From VMCP01 sp965659745 (GTDB lineage Bacteria > Bacteroidota > Bacteroidia > NS11-12g > UBA955): DNA of 64,000 nucleotides. Location of the stretch: the NCBI GenBank assembly GCA_965659745.1, contig CBFHXF010000002.1, positions 31,148 through 95,147 on the forward strand, given 5' to 3'. The position numbers and the translations under genes are program-made. Below, piece by piece: positions 8,931 through 17,454 of the stretch (positions within the stretch are counted from its first letter, which is position 1; each line of letters begins with the position of its first letter). The notes below the pieces were generated by a model. The model was not told the DNA's origin, did no database searches, and saw nothing but the letters and a program-made list of their open reading frames with translations.

Positions 8931-10169
8931 CTAAAAATGGGGTAGGGCATCGGCAACCAAGAAGGTACTTCCGCCAATAAATATAACTCCTGAATCTTTT
9001 AAGGCATTTTGTTGCGCATCGTTTAATGCGGATTGCATATCTGAATATGCGTTACTCTGTAAATCGTAGCCGCGCATTTCATTAGTTAGTAATTCTGCGT
9101 TATATCCACGAATTACGTTAGGTTTAACAATGTAGTATTTCGCTTCTTTTGGAAGCAAAGCCAATATTTTACCTCGATCTTTATCGCTAACCATTCCCCA
9201 AATGATATGCTTTTGAGTTTTGGGGTGTTCTAATTCCAACTGAGACATCAAATAGGGCACTGCCTCAGCATTATGACCTGTGTCACAAACAATTGGCGGA
9301 TTGGCCTTTAAACGTTCCCAGCGACCTCTTAAGCCGCTTAATTGGGGAACTAAACCTAAAGCCTGAATAACTATATCTTCAGAGATGTTGTATCCCAATT
9401 TTTGAAGTTGAACTAAAGCCGTATAGACCGTATCTAAATTTTGAATTTGATAACTGCCTTTTAAAATAAGTGCGAACTTTAGTTTTTCAGGACTCTCCAT
9501 ACTTAAATGAAAGGGTGAATTTTCGGATAGCGCTTTTTGACGTATTACCTCAAGTGCACTTCGGTCTATTGTGCGAGAACAAACAACGGGTATCTCGTTT
9601 TTAATAATACCCGCTTTTTCATTGGCAATTGCTTCTAAGGTATTTCCGAGCATATCCATATGATCCCATCCAATAGATGTAATCACCGAAAGTTCGGGTT
9701 GAATAACATTGGTGCTATCTAAACGTCCGCCTAGTCCTACTTCTATTACCGCTATATCAACCTGTTGTTGCTTGAAATAATCAAATGCTAACGCCACGGT
9801 TAACTCGAAGAACGAGGGTTGTATTTGTTCTATTATTGATGAAGTTTTGTTAACGAAAGCAATTACATCGTCTTCGGGGATACAAATACCGTTTACACGA
9901 ATGCGCTCTGTAAAGTCTATTAGATGGGGCGAAGTATATAGGCCTGTTTTATAACCCGATTGCGTTAAAACGGCCGCAAGCATGCTAGATACCGATCCTT
10001 TGCCATTAGTGCCCGCCACATGAATAAACTTCATGCCGTGATGCGGATTTCCTAAGTGATCAAGTAATTTTATGGTATTGGTTAAATCCTTTTTGAAAGC
10101 CGCTTTACCCACATTTTGAAACATAGGTAATCTACTAAATAAATAGTCTAAGCACTCTTGGTAATTCAC
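8931..10169 (-). CDS. folC: Folylpolyglutamate synthase / dihydrofolate synthase
   Basis: 412 residues, start codon GTG at 10169. FolC adds glutamate to dihydropteroate or tetrahydrofolate with ATP in the cytoplasm. The Mur-ligase-like P-loop VAGTNGKGSV is at about 51-60, followed by TSPHL and RIRVNG segments. GLGGRLDSTN, SIGWDHMDMLG and EKAGIIK are further family signatures. The C-terminal domain holds ERL...PPIVCDTGHN. It is the last gene of a minus-strand run behind the TonB-like gene (15-base gap). In many Bacteroidota folC also follows a TonB-type energy-transducer gene, which matches this neighbourhood. Confidence 0.95.
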   Translation of the reverse strand: MNYQECLDYLFSRLPMFQNVGKAAFKKDLTNTIKLLDHLGNPHHGMKFIHVAGTNGKGSVSSMLAAVLTQSGYKTGLYTSPHLIDFTERIRVNGICIPEDDVIAFVNKTSSIIEQIQPSFFELTVALAFDYFKQQQVDIAVIEVGLGGRLDSTNVIQPELSVITSIGWDHMDMLGNTLEAIANEKAGIIKNEIPVVCSRTIDRSALEVIRQKALSENSPFHLSMESPEKLKFALILKGSYQIQNLDTVYTALVQLQKLGYNISEDIVIQALGLVPQLSGLRGRWERLKANPPIVCDTGHNAEAVPYLMSQLELEHPKTQKHIIWGMVSDKDRGKILALLPKEAKYYIVKPNVIRGYNAELLTNEMRGYDLQSNAYSDMQSALNDAQQNALKDSGVIFIGGSTFLVADALPHF

Positions 10170-10184
10170 AAAATCAAATTAGGG

Positions 10185-11018
10185 TTATAAACCTTTTTTA
10201 ATGTTAAGTATGATGGTACCCGTTTCCCCACATTTCTCACCATCTTTAATGAATTTCGATTTGCTTAAAAAGTATGCAATTACCGCTTTGGCATTTGCAG
10301 AAGTGCCTGAATAATTACCTGACGGTAAAATACTTTTCACATAAGGAGCACCACTGCAGGGTACGGTAACAGATGCATGAATTTCACCCACGCCATCGGC
10401 CTCTACCTTTTTAACATCTGAAGTAATGGTATGATTCGCAAATCCCTTAGCTGTGTAAAATCCATTTCCAGTATTCCGAGTTATTCTCTTTCCTCCACTT
10501 CCAAAAACGCCACCATTATTGGTGGTTCCTCCAAAACCTACATTGCCCTGGCCGCCTTCAATACCATTTGGATCGCCATTGCCACCTGTACCTGTTCTTT
10601 TTCCTATTTTAATTCCCTTCAGTCTAGAATTTACAGCTGGAGTTGTACTTGCCGGTGGATCGATAGGTGGTAAGGTCATTTCTTCTGCCGCATCCGTAGT
10701 GTTTACAATATCGCCTAAACCGCCGGAAGGAGTGCTTGGGTTAGGAGTGCTAATAGCTTCAGAGGTTTCTCCGCCACCTTTTGCAGGAGGAAATGCAGAA
10801 GGTCCTCCATCGGTTGGGCGGCCATAGGAAACTTCTTCCAAACCGAAATCGAGCATCAATTCACCATTCTTAGTTTGAAATGGTGGATTAGGAACACGTA
10901 TGTGTAAATAATACATCAAGAAGACAATGATACACGTTATGACCGCGCTAATCCCCACTGACGCCCATTTCTCTTTGGAGGAGGTTTCTAAATGACTATC
11001 GATAACGTAATTTCTCAT
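10185..11018 (-). CDS. TonB-like envelope-spanning protein
   Basis: 277 residues. A short cytoplasmic N-terminus is followed by one membrane segment (about 19-39, VGISAVITCIIVFLMYYL). A long Gly/Pro/Ser/Thr-rich periplasmic linker (about 45-190) comes next, then a compact C-terminal domain (about 195-277) ending in GTIILNIKKGL, which resembles the last strands of TonB C-terminal domains. The layout is that of a TonB-family energy transducer, which couples ExbB/ExbD proton flow to outer-membrane transport. No exbB or exbD lies nearby, so partners would have to be encoded elsewhere. Sequence similarity to TonB is weak by eye; layout and the following folC support the call. Confidence 0.6.
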   Translation of the reverse strand: MRNYVIDSHLETSSKEKWASVGISAVITCIIVFLMYYLHIRVPNPPFQTKNGELMLDFGLEEVSYGRPTDGGPSAFPPAKGGGETSEAISTPNPSTPSGGLGDIVNTTDAAEEMTLPPIDPPASTTPAVNSRLKGIKIGKRTGTGGNGDPNGIEGGQGNVGFGGTTNNGGVFGSGGKRITRNTGNGFYTAKGFANHTITSDVKKVEADGVGEIHASVTVPCSGAPYVKSILPSGNYSGTSANAKAVIAYFLSKSKFIKDGEKCGETGTIILNIKKGL

Positions 11019-11022
11019 GATA

Positions 11023-12228
11023 TTAACGCAAGTTCCAACGGGTCATACTCAAATTTGCATTTGATATGGTTTTAATTGTAACGCTGTATTCCGTTGCTTC
11101 TTCTTTTGTTGCAAATCTTCCTAAGACTATTCGATAAAAACTAGAATTTTGAGGCTTAAATATGGCGGCAGGTGTTCCTTGTCTAATCCATTGTTGACAT
11201 TCTATCTTCGCAGCATTTGGGGTAAGATACGAACCACTAACCAGGAAAAAGCTCCCTTGTTTCTGATCTAATAAGTAAGTTTGATATACTTCAGCGTCTA
11301 GTAAGTTAAGTTCTCTGCTGAGCTTATCATCATTTGCAACATCAGAATCAAGAGAAGTGCTTTCGGGAGCATTCTGATAGAGGGGATTTTCTTTATTTTC
11401 TGACTCTATTTTCACGAGCCTTCCGTTGATATAAACAAACGAAGATTTATTTGCACTGGTCAGGTTTGCAGCATCTGACTCAGTTTTTAAATCGTCAGTC
11501 TCTGTTTTGGCAGTTGAACTAATTACTGGATTTAAACTCGCGTATGCTTGTTTTTCTTGATAAGCTCCAACCCATGTAAGACTCGCTATTGTGAGGGTAA
11601 GCGCAGAAACGGATATAACGGCAAAACTTGCCGCAATGTTCCACCACACGTTTGCCTGCTGCTTTTTTTCTATAGATTCAATGTGTTCTTCAGAAACCGC
11701 AACAATTTGTGCTTCCTCTGTTTCTGCTTGAGGTGCATTGGTGGAAGGATGATGCGGGTTTAGACTATTTTTGGAAACGCCAAACGGCTTAATTTCAGCA
11801 ATTATCTTTGAATCCCATTTTAAAGGTTGTAAACCGTAATTAGGAAGGTGCAAATTGAACTGTTGACGTGCTACGAAAAACACACCTTTATTTTCATTTT
11901 GAAAAAAATTCCCAAAAGGAAAAAACGTAGCATAGCGTTTTTGTTGCAGTTGGATATTCAATTCGCTCACTATCGATTCAATTTGAAGCATCGCCTCTTT
12001 GTAACTGATGCCTTGAGAAACAGATAGTAAATGAGCTAATTGTCCGTCATTTTCACTCAATTGGGCATTGAAAACCAATTGAGAGTGTGTAGGCTTTAAT
12101 TCTTTGGTATACGCATTAACGGTTGAGTCGGCCGGACGTAACAAAAAGCCTCCCAAACGGGGAATGCAAGCGAACTGATCGCGTAGCAGTAGTTCTTGTA
12201 TGGCTGTATGTAGACCCAAATTAGGCAT
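11023..12228 (-). CDS. HU-CCDC81-like / SPOR-domain membrane protein
   Basis: 401 residues. The N-terminal ~140 residues (LGLHTAIQELLLRDQFACIP, then a PFGNFF segment) look like the tandem HU-related domains of the bacterial CCDC81 type. A charged linker leads to one membrane segment (about 195-220), and a periplasmic stretch ends in a SPOR domain (about 325-401; SFFLVSGSYL, YRIVLGRFATKEEA). SPOR domains bind denuded septal peptidoglycan, and HU-related domains bind nucleic acid or protein, so the protein may link a cytoplasmic partner to the dividing cell wall; that role is inferred. The TonB-like gene follows after 4 bases. It has its own promoter in the 21-base gap behind the barrel gene. 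Confidence 0.78.
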   Translation of the reverse strand: MPNLGLHTAIQELLLRDQFACIPRLGGFLLRPADSTVNAYTKELKPTHSQLVFNAQLSENDGQLAHLLSVSQGISYKEAMLQIESIVSELNIQLQQKRYATFFPFGNFFQNENKGVFFVARQQFNLHLPNYGLQPLKWDSKIIAEIKPFGVSKNSLNPHHPSTNAPQAETEEAQIVAVSEEHIESIEKKQQANVWWNIAASFAVISVSALTLTIASLTWVGAYQEKQAYASLNPVISSTAKTETDDLKTESDAANLTSANKSSFVYINGRLVKIESENKENPLYQNAPESTSLDSDVANDDKLSRELNLLDAEVYQTYLLDQKQGSFFLVSGSYLTPNAAKIECQQWIRQGTPAAIFKPQNSSFYRIVLGRFATKEEATEYSVTIKTISNANLSMTRWNLR

Positions 12229-12233
12229 TAACG

Positions 12234-12263
12234 CAAATATACACCAAGTTTAGAATAATCCAA
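12234..12263 (-). promoter_or_regulatory. Promoter of the HU/SPOR-TonB-folC operon
   Basis: On the minus strand TTG (12261-12263), a 19-base spacer and TATATTTG (12234-12241) fit the Bacteroidota promoter. The -7 box ends 5 bases before the ATG at 12228, which predicts a leaderless mRNA. The -33 part lies inside the end of the barrel gene. Confidence 0.6.
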
Positions 12264-13956
12264 GGCTTATTCCTCCCATTACTGTGAGTCCCCAAACCTG
12301 ATATCCATTCCAATATTGATATTTATTATTCAACAAATTCGAACCTTGAATCCAAATACGTCCCTTGCCAATAAAGCGATAATCAACGCGTGCAAAGAGA
12401 TCGGTAAATCCAGCAACTTCCTTTTCGCTTAAACGTCCGTTTGCATCATAAATTTGATCAAAACGTCGGCCCACACCTTGGGCGCCAAACTCTAACTTTA
12501 GATCTTCAATGGGTTTGTAACTGAATTTGGCATGGTATTCCATGCTAGGAAGGTGAAGTACCTGATTGTCGGCACCAAAATTTGTGATTTTAATGTTGGC
12601 AATAAGTTTGAGCTGATCACCCAAAATATACTCCGCACCAGCACGAAAATAAATACTTGAAATATCACGATAAACCGCTTTTAATGGTCGCAAAGCTGCG
12701 TCACTCGCATTCTTTACAGCAGTATCGGGCATTTGTGCGAACATTAACATATCGGCAACGGTATTTCCCCCAAAATCTATATGAAATAATGAATTTTCTG
12801 ATATTTTACCTTTAATACCCAAGTAGCCGTTGATTTGATCATAGGTGTTTAAAATGGTATCATTGAGCCCGTAATACGGCATCATCTCATGGATTCTTCT
12901 TAGGGAAGTTTTCCTAAGTCCTCCATCTATACCTCCATAAAGATTCATTCCTAATTCTGATATTCCTTTTTCCACATACACAAAAGGATTGACTTTCAAG
13001 TTGCTGGCATCTTGGGTACTGTGTTGATTATAAGTCAGATTCACCCCGATTTGAGCATCTAGATTAGTGGGTTTATGAAAAAATTGAACTTTCGGATTGA
13101 AATCAACAAAAAGCTGTTGTGCCCGAAAGGCAAAGTCGGTTCCTTTTTGAGTTTGATAATCGAAAAAAGTAAAGGCAAGGTCTCCAAAAAGAGAAAATTT
13201 CTTGTTTCGCGATAAAAATTTAAGCGTGCTGTTAATTTCAAGTTCTTCGTGACCCGCATTGGTCTGAAACATTTGTGCAGTATTTAGCCATTTTACTTCA
13301 GGTAAATTGCGCTTTTCCAAAAATAGATAGTCAATATGCATTCCGTAATGCTGTGCAATTTTACCATTTCGTGCCAAATCGCCTACTAACGTAGAGTCTG
13401 TTTCTCCCAAAGTCGTATCGAGTAAATTATAATAGGTATGTTGGTCTCTATTGTAAAAGAGATTGGCATTGAGACTGGAGTTTTCAAAATAACGCGCTCC
13501 ATTCATTTGAAGGCGGGTTTGACCTATCATTTGATTGTTTTTTGGCGTATTGCCTTGCAAGTGTAAGGCGCTTAAATTATACGACCATTGTCCATTGGGT
13601 CGATTGGAAAGAAAAATTTCTCCTAGCAAATGTCCGTTATTACCACCTCCTAATCTCGCGTAATTAGAGAGGTATATACTGTCTTGATTGGATTCTTTTA
13701 CTATATCAGGTTCTACGGTTAATAGATGTTTTGCCGTTTCCCAATTATAGGTTGGTGTGGAAAAGTCAAGCTTAATTTTGGGCATTTCCGACGTCGGAAC
13801 TTCTGGTTCGATACGGATTTTACTTGCAGGTAGTAAACGTATATCGGTTCCTGAAATCACATCCCGCGAGCTATTATCGAAGCCCGACGGACGTTCTACT
13901 TGACCCTTTAACCAACTTCCGCTAGCCAAGGCGAGCACTAACATCGCTTTTTTCAT
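12250..13956 (-). CDS. Outer-membrane beta-barrel protein, TonB-receptor-like without plug
   Basis: 568 residues from the ATG at 13956, chosen because a signal peptide begins there (MKKAMLVLALASGSWLKG); an upstream in-frame ATG at 13998 adds 14 residues. After a short periplasmic segment the chain consists of alternating amphipathic strands with frequent aromatic ends. The C-terminus (DLFARVDYRF, IWIQGSNLLNNKYQYW, ending in Phe) resembles the last strands of TonB-dependent receptors. No plug domain or carboxypeptidase-like domain is seen, so transport is uncertain and a porin-like or structural role is possible. It lies 21 bases upstream of the HU/SPOR gene. Confidence 0.7.
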   Translation of the reverse strand: MKKAMLVLALASGSWLKGQVERPSGFDNSSRDVISGTDIRLLPASKIRIEPEVPTSEMPKIKLDFSTPTYNWETAKHLLTVEPDIVKESNQDSIYLSNYARLGGGNNGHLLGEIFLSNRPNGQWSYNLSALHLQGNTPKNNQMIGQTRLQMNGARYFENSSLNANLFYNRDQHTYYNLLDTTLGETDSTLVGDLARNGKIAQHYGMHIDYLFLEKRNLPEVKWLNTAQMFQTNAGHEELEINSTLKFLSRNKKFSLFGDLAFTFFDYQTQKGTDFAFRAQQLFVDFNPKVQFFHKPTNLDAQIGVNLTYNQHSTQDASNLKVNPFVYVEKGISELGMNLYGGIDGGLRKTSLRRIHEMMPYYGLNDTILNTYDQINGYLGIKGKISENSLFHIDFGGNTVADMLMFAQMPDTAVKNASDAALRPLKAVYRDISSIYFRAGAEYILGDQLKLIANIKITNFGADNQVLHLPSMEYHAKFSYKPIEDLKLEFGAQGVGRRFDQIYDANGRLSEKEVAGFTDLFARVDYRFIGKGRIWIQGSNLLNNKYQYWNGYQVWGLTVMGGISLGLF

Positions 13957-14070
13957 TGGAATCAAATATCCGTTAAAATCAAAGGAGGCTATCGACATTA
14001 TTTAGATGTGTCTATATTTGAACACGATTTAAAAAAAGAGTCAAATCAGTCAATTATTTTTTGTGTACAG

Positions 14071-14101
14071 TTTGATAACCTCGAAAAAATGTGTATTTTT
14101 G
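14071..14101 (+). promoter_or_regulatory. Promoter of rplU-rpmA
   Basis: TTTG at 14071-14074, exactly 19 bases, and TATTTTTG at 14094-14101 make a full Bacteroidota promoter 18 bases before the rplU ATG at 14120. This excludes a longer in-frame start at 14063, which lies upstream of the promoter. A second TATATTTG at 14013-14020 lacks an upstream partner. Confidence 0.85.
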
Positions 14102-14119
14102 CAACCCAATTTTGCTGAT

Positions 14120-14428
14120 ATGTACGCAATAGTAGAAATAGCTGGAAGACAATATAAGGTTGAAGAAAACTCTTACTTGGTTGTCAATCGTTTAAATGCC
14201 GAAGCAGGTTCGAATGTCGAATTTGATAAGGTATTGTTCATTGGTGGAAATGCCGTTAAAGTAGGTAATCCAACCGTAGAAGGAGCCAAAGTTTCCTGCA
14301 CCGTAGAAAGTCACGGTCAAGGCGATAAGGTTTTGGTTTTCAAGAAGAAACGCAGAAAAGGATATGCTAAGAAAAACGGTTTCCGTCATTCTTTAACTCG
14401 TTTAAAAATCCAAAGTATCACCGCATAA
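14120..14428 (+). CDS. rplU: 50S ribosomal protein bL21
   Basis: 102 residues, the standard length for bL21, starting MYAIVEIAGRQYKV. The protein binds 23S rRNA in the large subunit. The C-terminus VLVFKKKRRKGYAKKNGFRHSLTRLKI carries the conserved KRRKxYxKxxGHR-type basic motif. It is first in the rplU-rpmA operon, 19 bases before rpmA. Some Bacteroidota bL21 proteins have extra C-terminal domains, but this one does not. Confidence 0.97.
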   Translation: MYAIVEIAGRQYKVEENSYLVVNRLNAEAGSNVEFDKVLFIGGNAVKVGNPTVEGAKVSCTVESHGQGDKVLVFKKKRRKGYAKKNGFRHSLTRLKIQSITA

Positions 14429-14447
14429 CTCTTAAAAGAAATTAACC

Positions 14448-14705
14448 ATGGCACATAAAAAAGGAGCAGGTAGTAGTAAAAACGGTCGCGAATCGCATAG
14501 TAAGCGATTGGGCGTTAAAATTTACGGAGGTCAAATCGTAAGAGCCGGTAATATTATCGTGCGTCAGCGCGGTACTAAACACCATCCCAACACCAATGTG
14601 GGTATCGGTAAAGACCACACACTTTTCGCTTTAAGCGATGGTATTGTGCGTTTTCGTAAAGGTAAAGACGGTCGTAGCTTTGTTTCTGTAGAAGCACAAG
14701 CCTAA
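14448..14705 (+). CDS. rpmA: 50S ribosomal protein bL27
   Basis: 85 residues. The N-terminus MAHKKGAGSSKNGRESHSKR is the classic bL27 sequence, whose tail reaches the peptidyl-transferase centre, and it has no cleavable Firmicutes-type extension. GGQIVRAGNIIVRQRGTK and GIGKDHTLFAL follow as in the family. It is co-transcribed with rplU, has no Shine-Dalgarno sequence, and ends in an intrinsic terminator. Confidence 0.98.
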   Translation: MAHKKGAGSSKNGRESHSKRLGVKIYGGQIVRAGNIIVRQRGTKHHPNTNVGIGKDHTLFALSDGIVRFRKGKDGRSFVSVEAQA

Positions 14706-14724
14706 GATTCACCATACAAATTAT

Positions 14725-14754
14725 AGCCGTCGATACACATCGACGGCTTTTTTT
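14725..14754 (+). terminator. Intrinsic terminator of rplU-rpmA
   Basis: A 10-bp perfect stem (AGCCGTCGAT at 14725-14734 with ATCGACGGCT at 14739-14748), a 4-base ACAC loop and a run of T to 14754. Confidence 0.92.
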
Positions 14755-14773
14755 ATTTAATACATACAAATCA

Positions 14774-15295
14774 ATGAAACCCACCGTAGAATTTAAAAAT
14801 CCCAAAGATTCGCTCACCTTTATGAATGAATTGGTACTCCCTAACGACACCAATACTTTAAATAACCTAATGGGCGGGAGGATGTTGCATTGGATGGATA
14901 TTTGTGCGGCCATGGCGGCTCAAAAACATAGTAATAGGATAGTGGTTACCGCGGCCGTAGATAGTGTATCTTTCAGAGAATCTATTCGTTTGGGAGACGT
15001 AGTGTCCTTAACCGCTTATGTTACCCGTTCCTTTAAATCGAGTATGGAGGTTTTCATTGAAGTGTATGCCCAAAATATCCCAACGGGTGAAAAAATAAAA
15101 TCGAACGAAGCCTATTATACTTTCGTTGCCCTAGATTCCCGACATAGACCAGTTCAAGTACCACAGTTACAACCAGAAACCGAACAAGAACAAGAAAAAT
15201 TTAACGGCGCATTAAGACGCAGGCAAGTGAGACTAATTTTGGCTGGAAAAATGAAGCCCGAAGATGCACAAGAATTGAAAAACTTGTTTTTGTAA
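14774..15295 (+). CDS. Acyl-CoA thioesterase, hotdog fold
   Basis: 173 residues. It belongs to the cytosolic acyl-CoA hydrolase (YciA/BACH-like) family, which releases free CoA from acyl-CoA. Seen: LPNDTNTLNNLMGGRMLHWMD, where the Asn/Gly-rich turn and following helix form the hotdog core and active-site region. VTAAVDSVSFRESIRLGD and SMEVFIEVYAQN match the later strands. The C-terminal ~40 residues are charged and helical. It has no partner gene: it follows the rpmA terminator and faces the oxygenase gene across 128 bases in which I see nothing specific. Chain-length preference cannot be read from sequence. Confidence 0.88.
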   Translation: MKPTVEFKNPKDSLTFMNELVLPNDTNTLNNLMGGRMLHWMDICAAMAAQKHSNRIVVTAAVDSVSFRESIRLGDVVSLTAYVTRSFKSSMEVFIEVYAQNIPTGEKIKSNEAYYTFVALDSRHRPVQVPQLQPETEQEQEKFNGALRRRQVRLILAGKMKPEDAQELKNLFL

Positions 15296-15423
15296 TACTT
15301 TTTTATGGGGGATAACCCGGATCAATTAGGCTTTATTTTGGTATAACATACCAATTCGTAATTAACCGGTTGTATCCCTACCCAATCTTTTAGATTGGAG
15401 TAGATGTCAAATGAGCATTTCCT

Positions 15424-16368
15424 CTAAATTAATCCAATTTCTCTTAATCGCTGCATCAGAAACTCATTAGCAGAACAATCCTCATATTTTTTAGGATGTT
15501 CTTCACTGATACAAGAAGACAAACAATCAAGTCGGGCTTCAGGTCGCGGATGCAGGAAAAAAGGAATGCTAAAGCGTGGTTCTGACCATTTATGTTGAGG
15601 CGGATTTACCACCCGATGAGTGGTGCTCTTCAATCGATCATTGGTAAGTCGCTGTAACATATCGCCTACATTAACCACTATATGATCTTCTACTTCGGTA
15701 ATTCCTATCCATTCCCCTTGCCGATTAAGTACCTCAAGTCCATCTGCGCTAGCCCCAACCAACAATGTAATTAGATTTATATCCTCGTGCTCTCCAGCGC
15801 GAATGGCATCTTTTGGATCGGATGTTATGGGAGGGTAATGAATGGCCCTTAAAATAGAATTGCCATTATATACCTTGTCATCGAAATAATGCTCGTCTAA
15901 ATCTAAAAAGAGCGCAATGGCCCGTAGCATGTGCAATCCGGTTTGCTCAAGTGATTTATACAAAAGCGCTCCATATTCATTGAAGGAAGGAAGTTCTTTT
16001 ACATTCTTATTTGGGCGAAATTGAGGCGGATTGGGGTCGTTCGCATCAATGTATTGTCCGAAGTGCCAAAACTCTTTTAAATCGCCTGCATTGCGGTCTT
16101 TAGCATGTTCTTTTCCGAATCCCGTATACCCGCGTTGACCTCCACCTTCCGTATCGTCATATTGGTCTTTTATTTCCTGGGGAAGCCCAAAAAACGCCTC
16201 AACATTTTGATATAAAGCCTTTAAGTCACTTTCGGGAATGCCATGATTTTTTATCGCGACAAATCCAATTTCTTCATAGGCATGACCCAAAGATTGAACA
16301 AAGTTGATTTTATCTGATTCCGTTCCATTGATAAATGACGATAGATCGAGCTTAGGGATCATTTTCAT
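15424..16368 (-). CDS. 2-oxoglutarate/Fe(II)-dependent oxygenase, isopenicillin-N-synthase family
   Basis: 314 residues. The N-terminal DIOX_N-like region includes GFVAIKNHGIP (about 35-45). The jelly-roll core carries the iron ligands His194 and Asp196 (GEHEDINLITLL) and His251 (STTHRVV), and RFSIPFF at about 265-271 supplies the usual Arg-x-Ser for the 2-oxoglutarate carboxylate. The family hydroxylates or cyclises small substrates; the substrate here is unknown. The gene stands alone. A box one base off consensus (TAAATTCG) ends 4 bases before the ATG. Confidence 0.88.
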   Translation of the reverse strand: MKMIPKLDLSSFINGTESDKINFVQSLGHAYEEIGFVAIKNHGIPESDLKALYQNVEAFFGLPQEIKDQYDDTEGGGQRGYTGFGKEHAKDRNAGDLKEFWHFGQYIDANDPNPPQFRPNKNVKELPSFNEYGALLYKSLEQTGLHMLRAIALFLDLDEHYFDDKVYNGNSILRAIHYPPITSDPKDAIRAGEHEDINLITLLVGASADGLEVLNRQGEWIGITEVEDHIVVNVGDMLQRLTNDRLKSTTHRVVNPPQHKWSEPRFSIPFFLHPRPEARLDCLSSCISEEHPKKYEDCSANEFLMQRLREIGLI

Positions 16369-16475
16369 TGGGCGAATTTAATAAAAATTAAAGAGAATAT
16401 GAGTTGAATTAGCATTTCAACAGTACTGACAACAAAGTTACAATTTAAATGAAGGGTGAGGGGAAGAGGGAGTAA

Positions 16476-16709
16476 TCAGAAAGTAGGATTTTCTTGGTGC
16501 AGGCTTTCTTCTAAAATAATGGAAATTGTGGTTTTAGAAGGAATATTTGACTCTACAATTAGGCAATTATCAATGTCGGATAACAGTTTTAAATAATCCT
16601 GCCATTGGGGATTATAAGAAATTTGAGCCAAAATATGGTTGTGGATTTCTGGCTCAACTTCCTTATAATGAAATAGTAATAAGTCGTTTTCAGTAATAAT
16701 TCTATCCAT
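16476..16709 (-). CDS. Small acidic protein downstream of an ECF sigma gene
   Basis: 77 residues, not recognised. It starts 43 bases after the stop of the ECF sigma gene on the same strand and is probably co-transcribed with it. It is acidic, mostly helical (FHYKEVEPEIHNHILAQISY, YLKLLSDIDNCL) and has no membrane segment or zinc-finger Cys/His set. The helical PEIHNHIL...WQDYLKLL pattern faintly recalls the N-terminal part of zf-HC2-type anti-sigma factors. A regulatory link to the sigma factor is suggested only by position. Confidence 0.6.
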   Translation of the reverse strand: MDRIITENDLLLFHYKEVEPEIHNHILAQISYNPQWQDYLKLLSDIDNCLIVESNIPSKTTISIILEESLHQENPTF

Positions 16710-16752
16710 ATTAGGGGCGTTTGTTCCCTATAATAACGCCCGGAAATAAGGA

Positions 16753-17334
16753 TTATTTTATCTTAACTGAATTTTTTTCGGAAAACTTCCTAAGATTGGT
16801 AAGAGCATAATGCATACGGCCGATGCAGGTATTGATATTTGTATCAGTTATGGCGGCAATTTCCTTGAAGCTAAGTTGGGCGTAACTCCTAAGAATTAGC
16901 ACTTCTTTTTGCTCTTCAGGAAGCATTTTAATCCATGCATATAACTCATTATGTTCCTCTTGTTCGATGCGAATATCTTCTTGTGATTTTTCAGCAATGA
17001 ATAATGTTTCGAACAAGTCGCTGCCATCAGATGTTACTACAGTAGGCATGCGTTTTTTTCTTCTCAAACTATCAATTGCCATGTTGCGGGCAATTCTTAA
17101 CGCCCATGGCAAAAATTTATCTTCATGGTTGTATTTTCCTCGTTTGATATTGTGAATTATTTTGATGAACGTTTCCTGGAAAATGTCTTCTGCCAAATAG
17201 GAGTCGTTAACAATATTCATTACACTGCCGTAAATACGGTCTTTGTGGCGATTGACTAAAATTTCAAAGGCCGCTGTGTTTCCTTCGACGTAACGCTTGA
17301 TTAAAACGCCATCTGCGATGCATGTGTTTGCCAT
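16753..17334 (-). CDS. ECF RNA polymerase sigma factor
   Basis: 193 residues. Region 2 (about 20-92) contains the core-binding and -10 helices (LAEDIFQETFIKII, WALRIARNMAIDSLRRKKR). Region 4 (about 133-187) has LPEEQKEVLILRSY and the helix-turn-helix SFKEIAAITDTNINTCIGRMHYA. It directs RNA polymerase to a special promoter set; the stimulus is not known. No classical transmembrane anti-sigma follows, only a 77-residue partner. A perfect AAGGAGGT Shine-Dalgarno sequence lies 6 bases before the ATG, which is unusual in this phylum. Confidence 0.93.
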   Translation of the reverse strand: MANTCIADGVLIKRYVEGNTAAFEILVNRHKDRIYGSVMNIVNDSYLAEDIFQETFIKIIHNIKRGKYNHEDKFLPWALRIARNMAIDSLRRKKRMPTVVTSDGSDLFETLFIAEKSQEDIRIEQEEHNELYAWIKMLPEEQKEVLILRSYAQLSFKEIAAITDTNINTCIGRMHYALTNLRKFSEKNSVKIK

Positions 17335-17340
17335 AATAGT

Positions 17341-17348
17341 ACCTCCTT
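17341..17348 (-). promoter_or_regulatory. Strong Shine-Dalgarno before the ECF sigma gene
   Basis: AAGGAGGT on the minus strand, 6 bases before the ATG at 17334, complements the canonical 16S anti-SD (CCUCCU). Apart from rpsA, no other start site I inspected in this window has a comparable sequence. Confidence 0.8.
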
Positions 17349-17454
17349 TAGGTTAAAGTTAAACGTAAGTTTTTTTAGGTAGTATTTTGGCTTATAGGCG
17401 TTTCTAGATATTTGTTGAAACGCAAGAAAGACAAGATTTTTGATTATTGCAAAT

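Noticed and set aside
14013..14020. Second TATATTTG box upstream of rplU
   Set aside because: It has no -33 partner and lies upstream of a full TTTG-N19-TATTTTTG promoter, which explains rplU transcription by itself.
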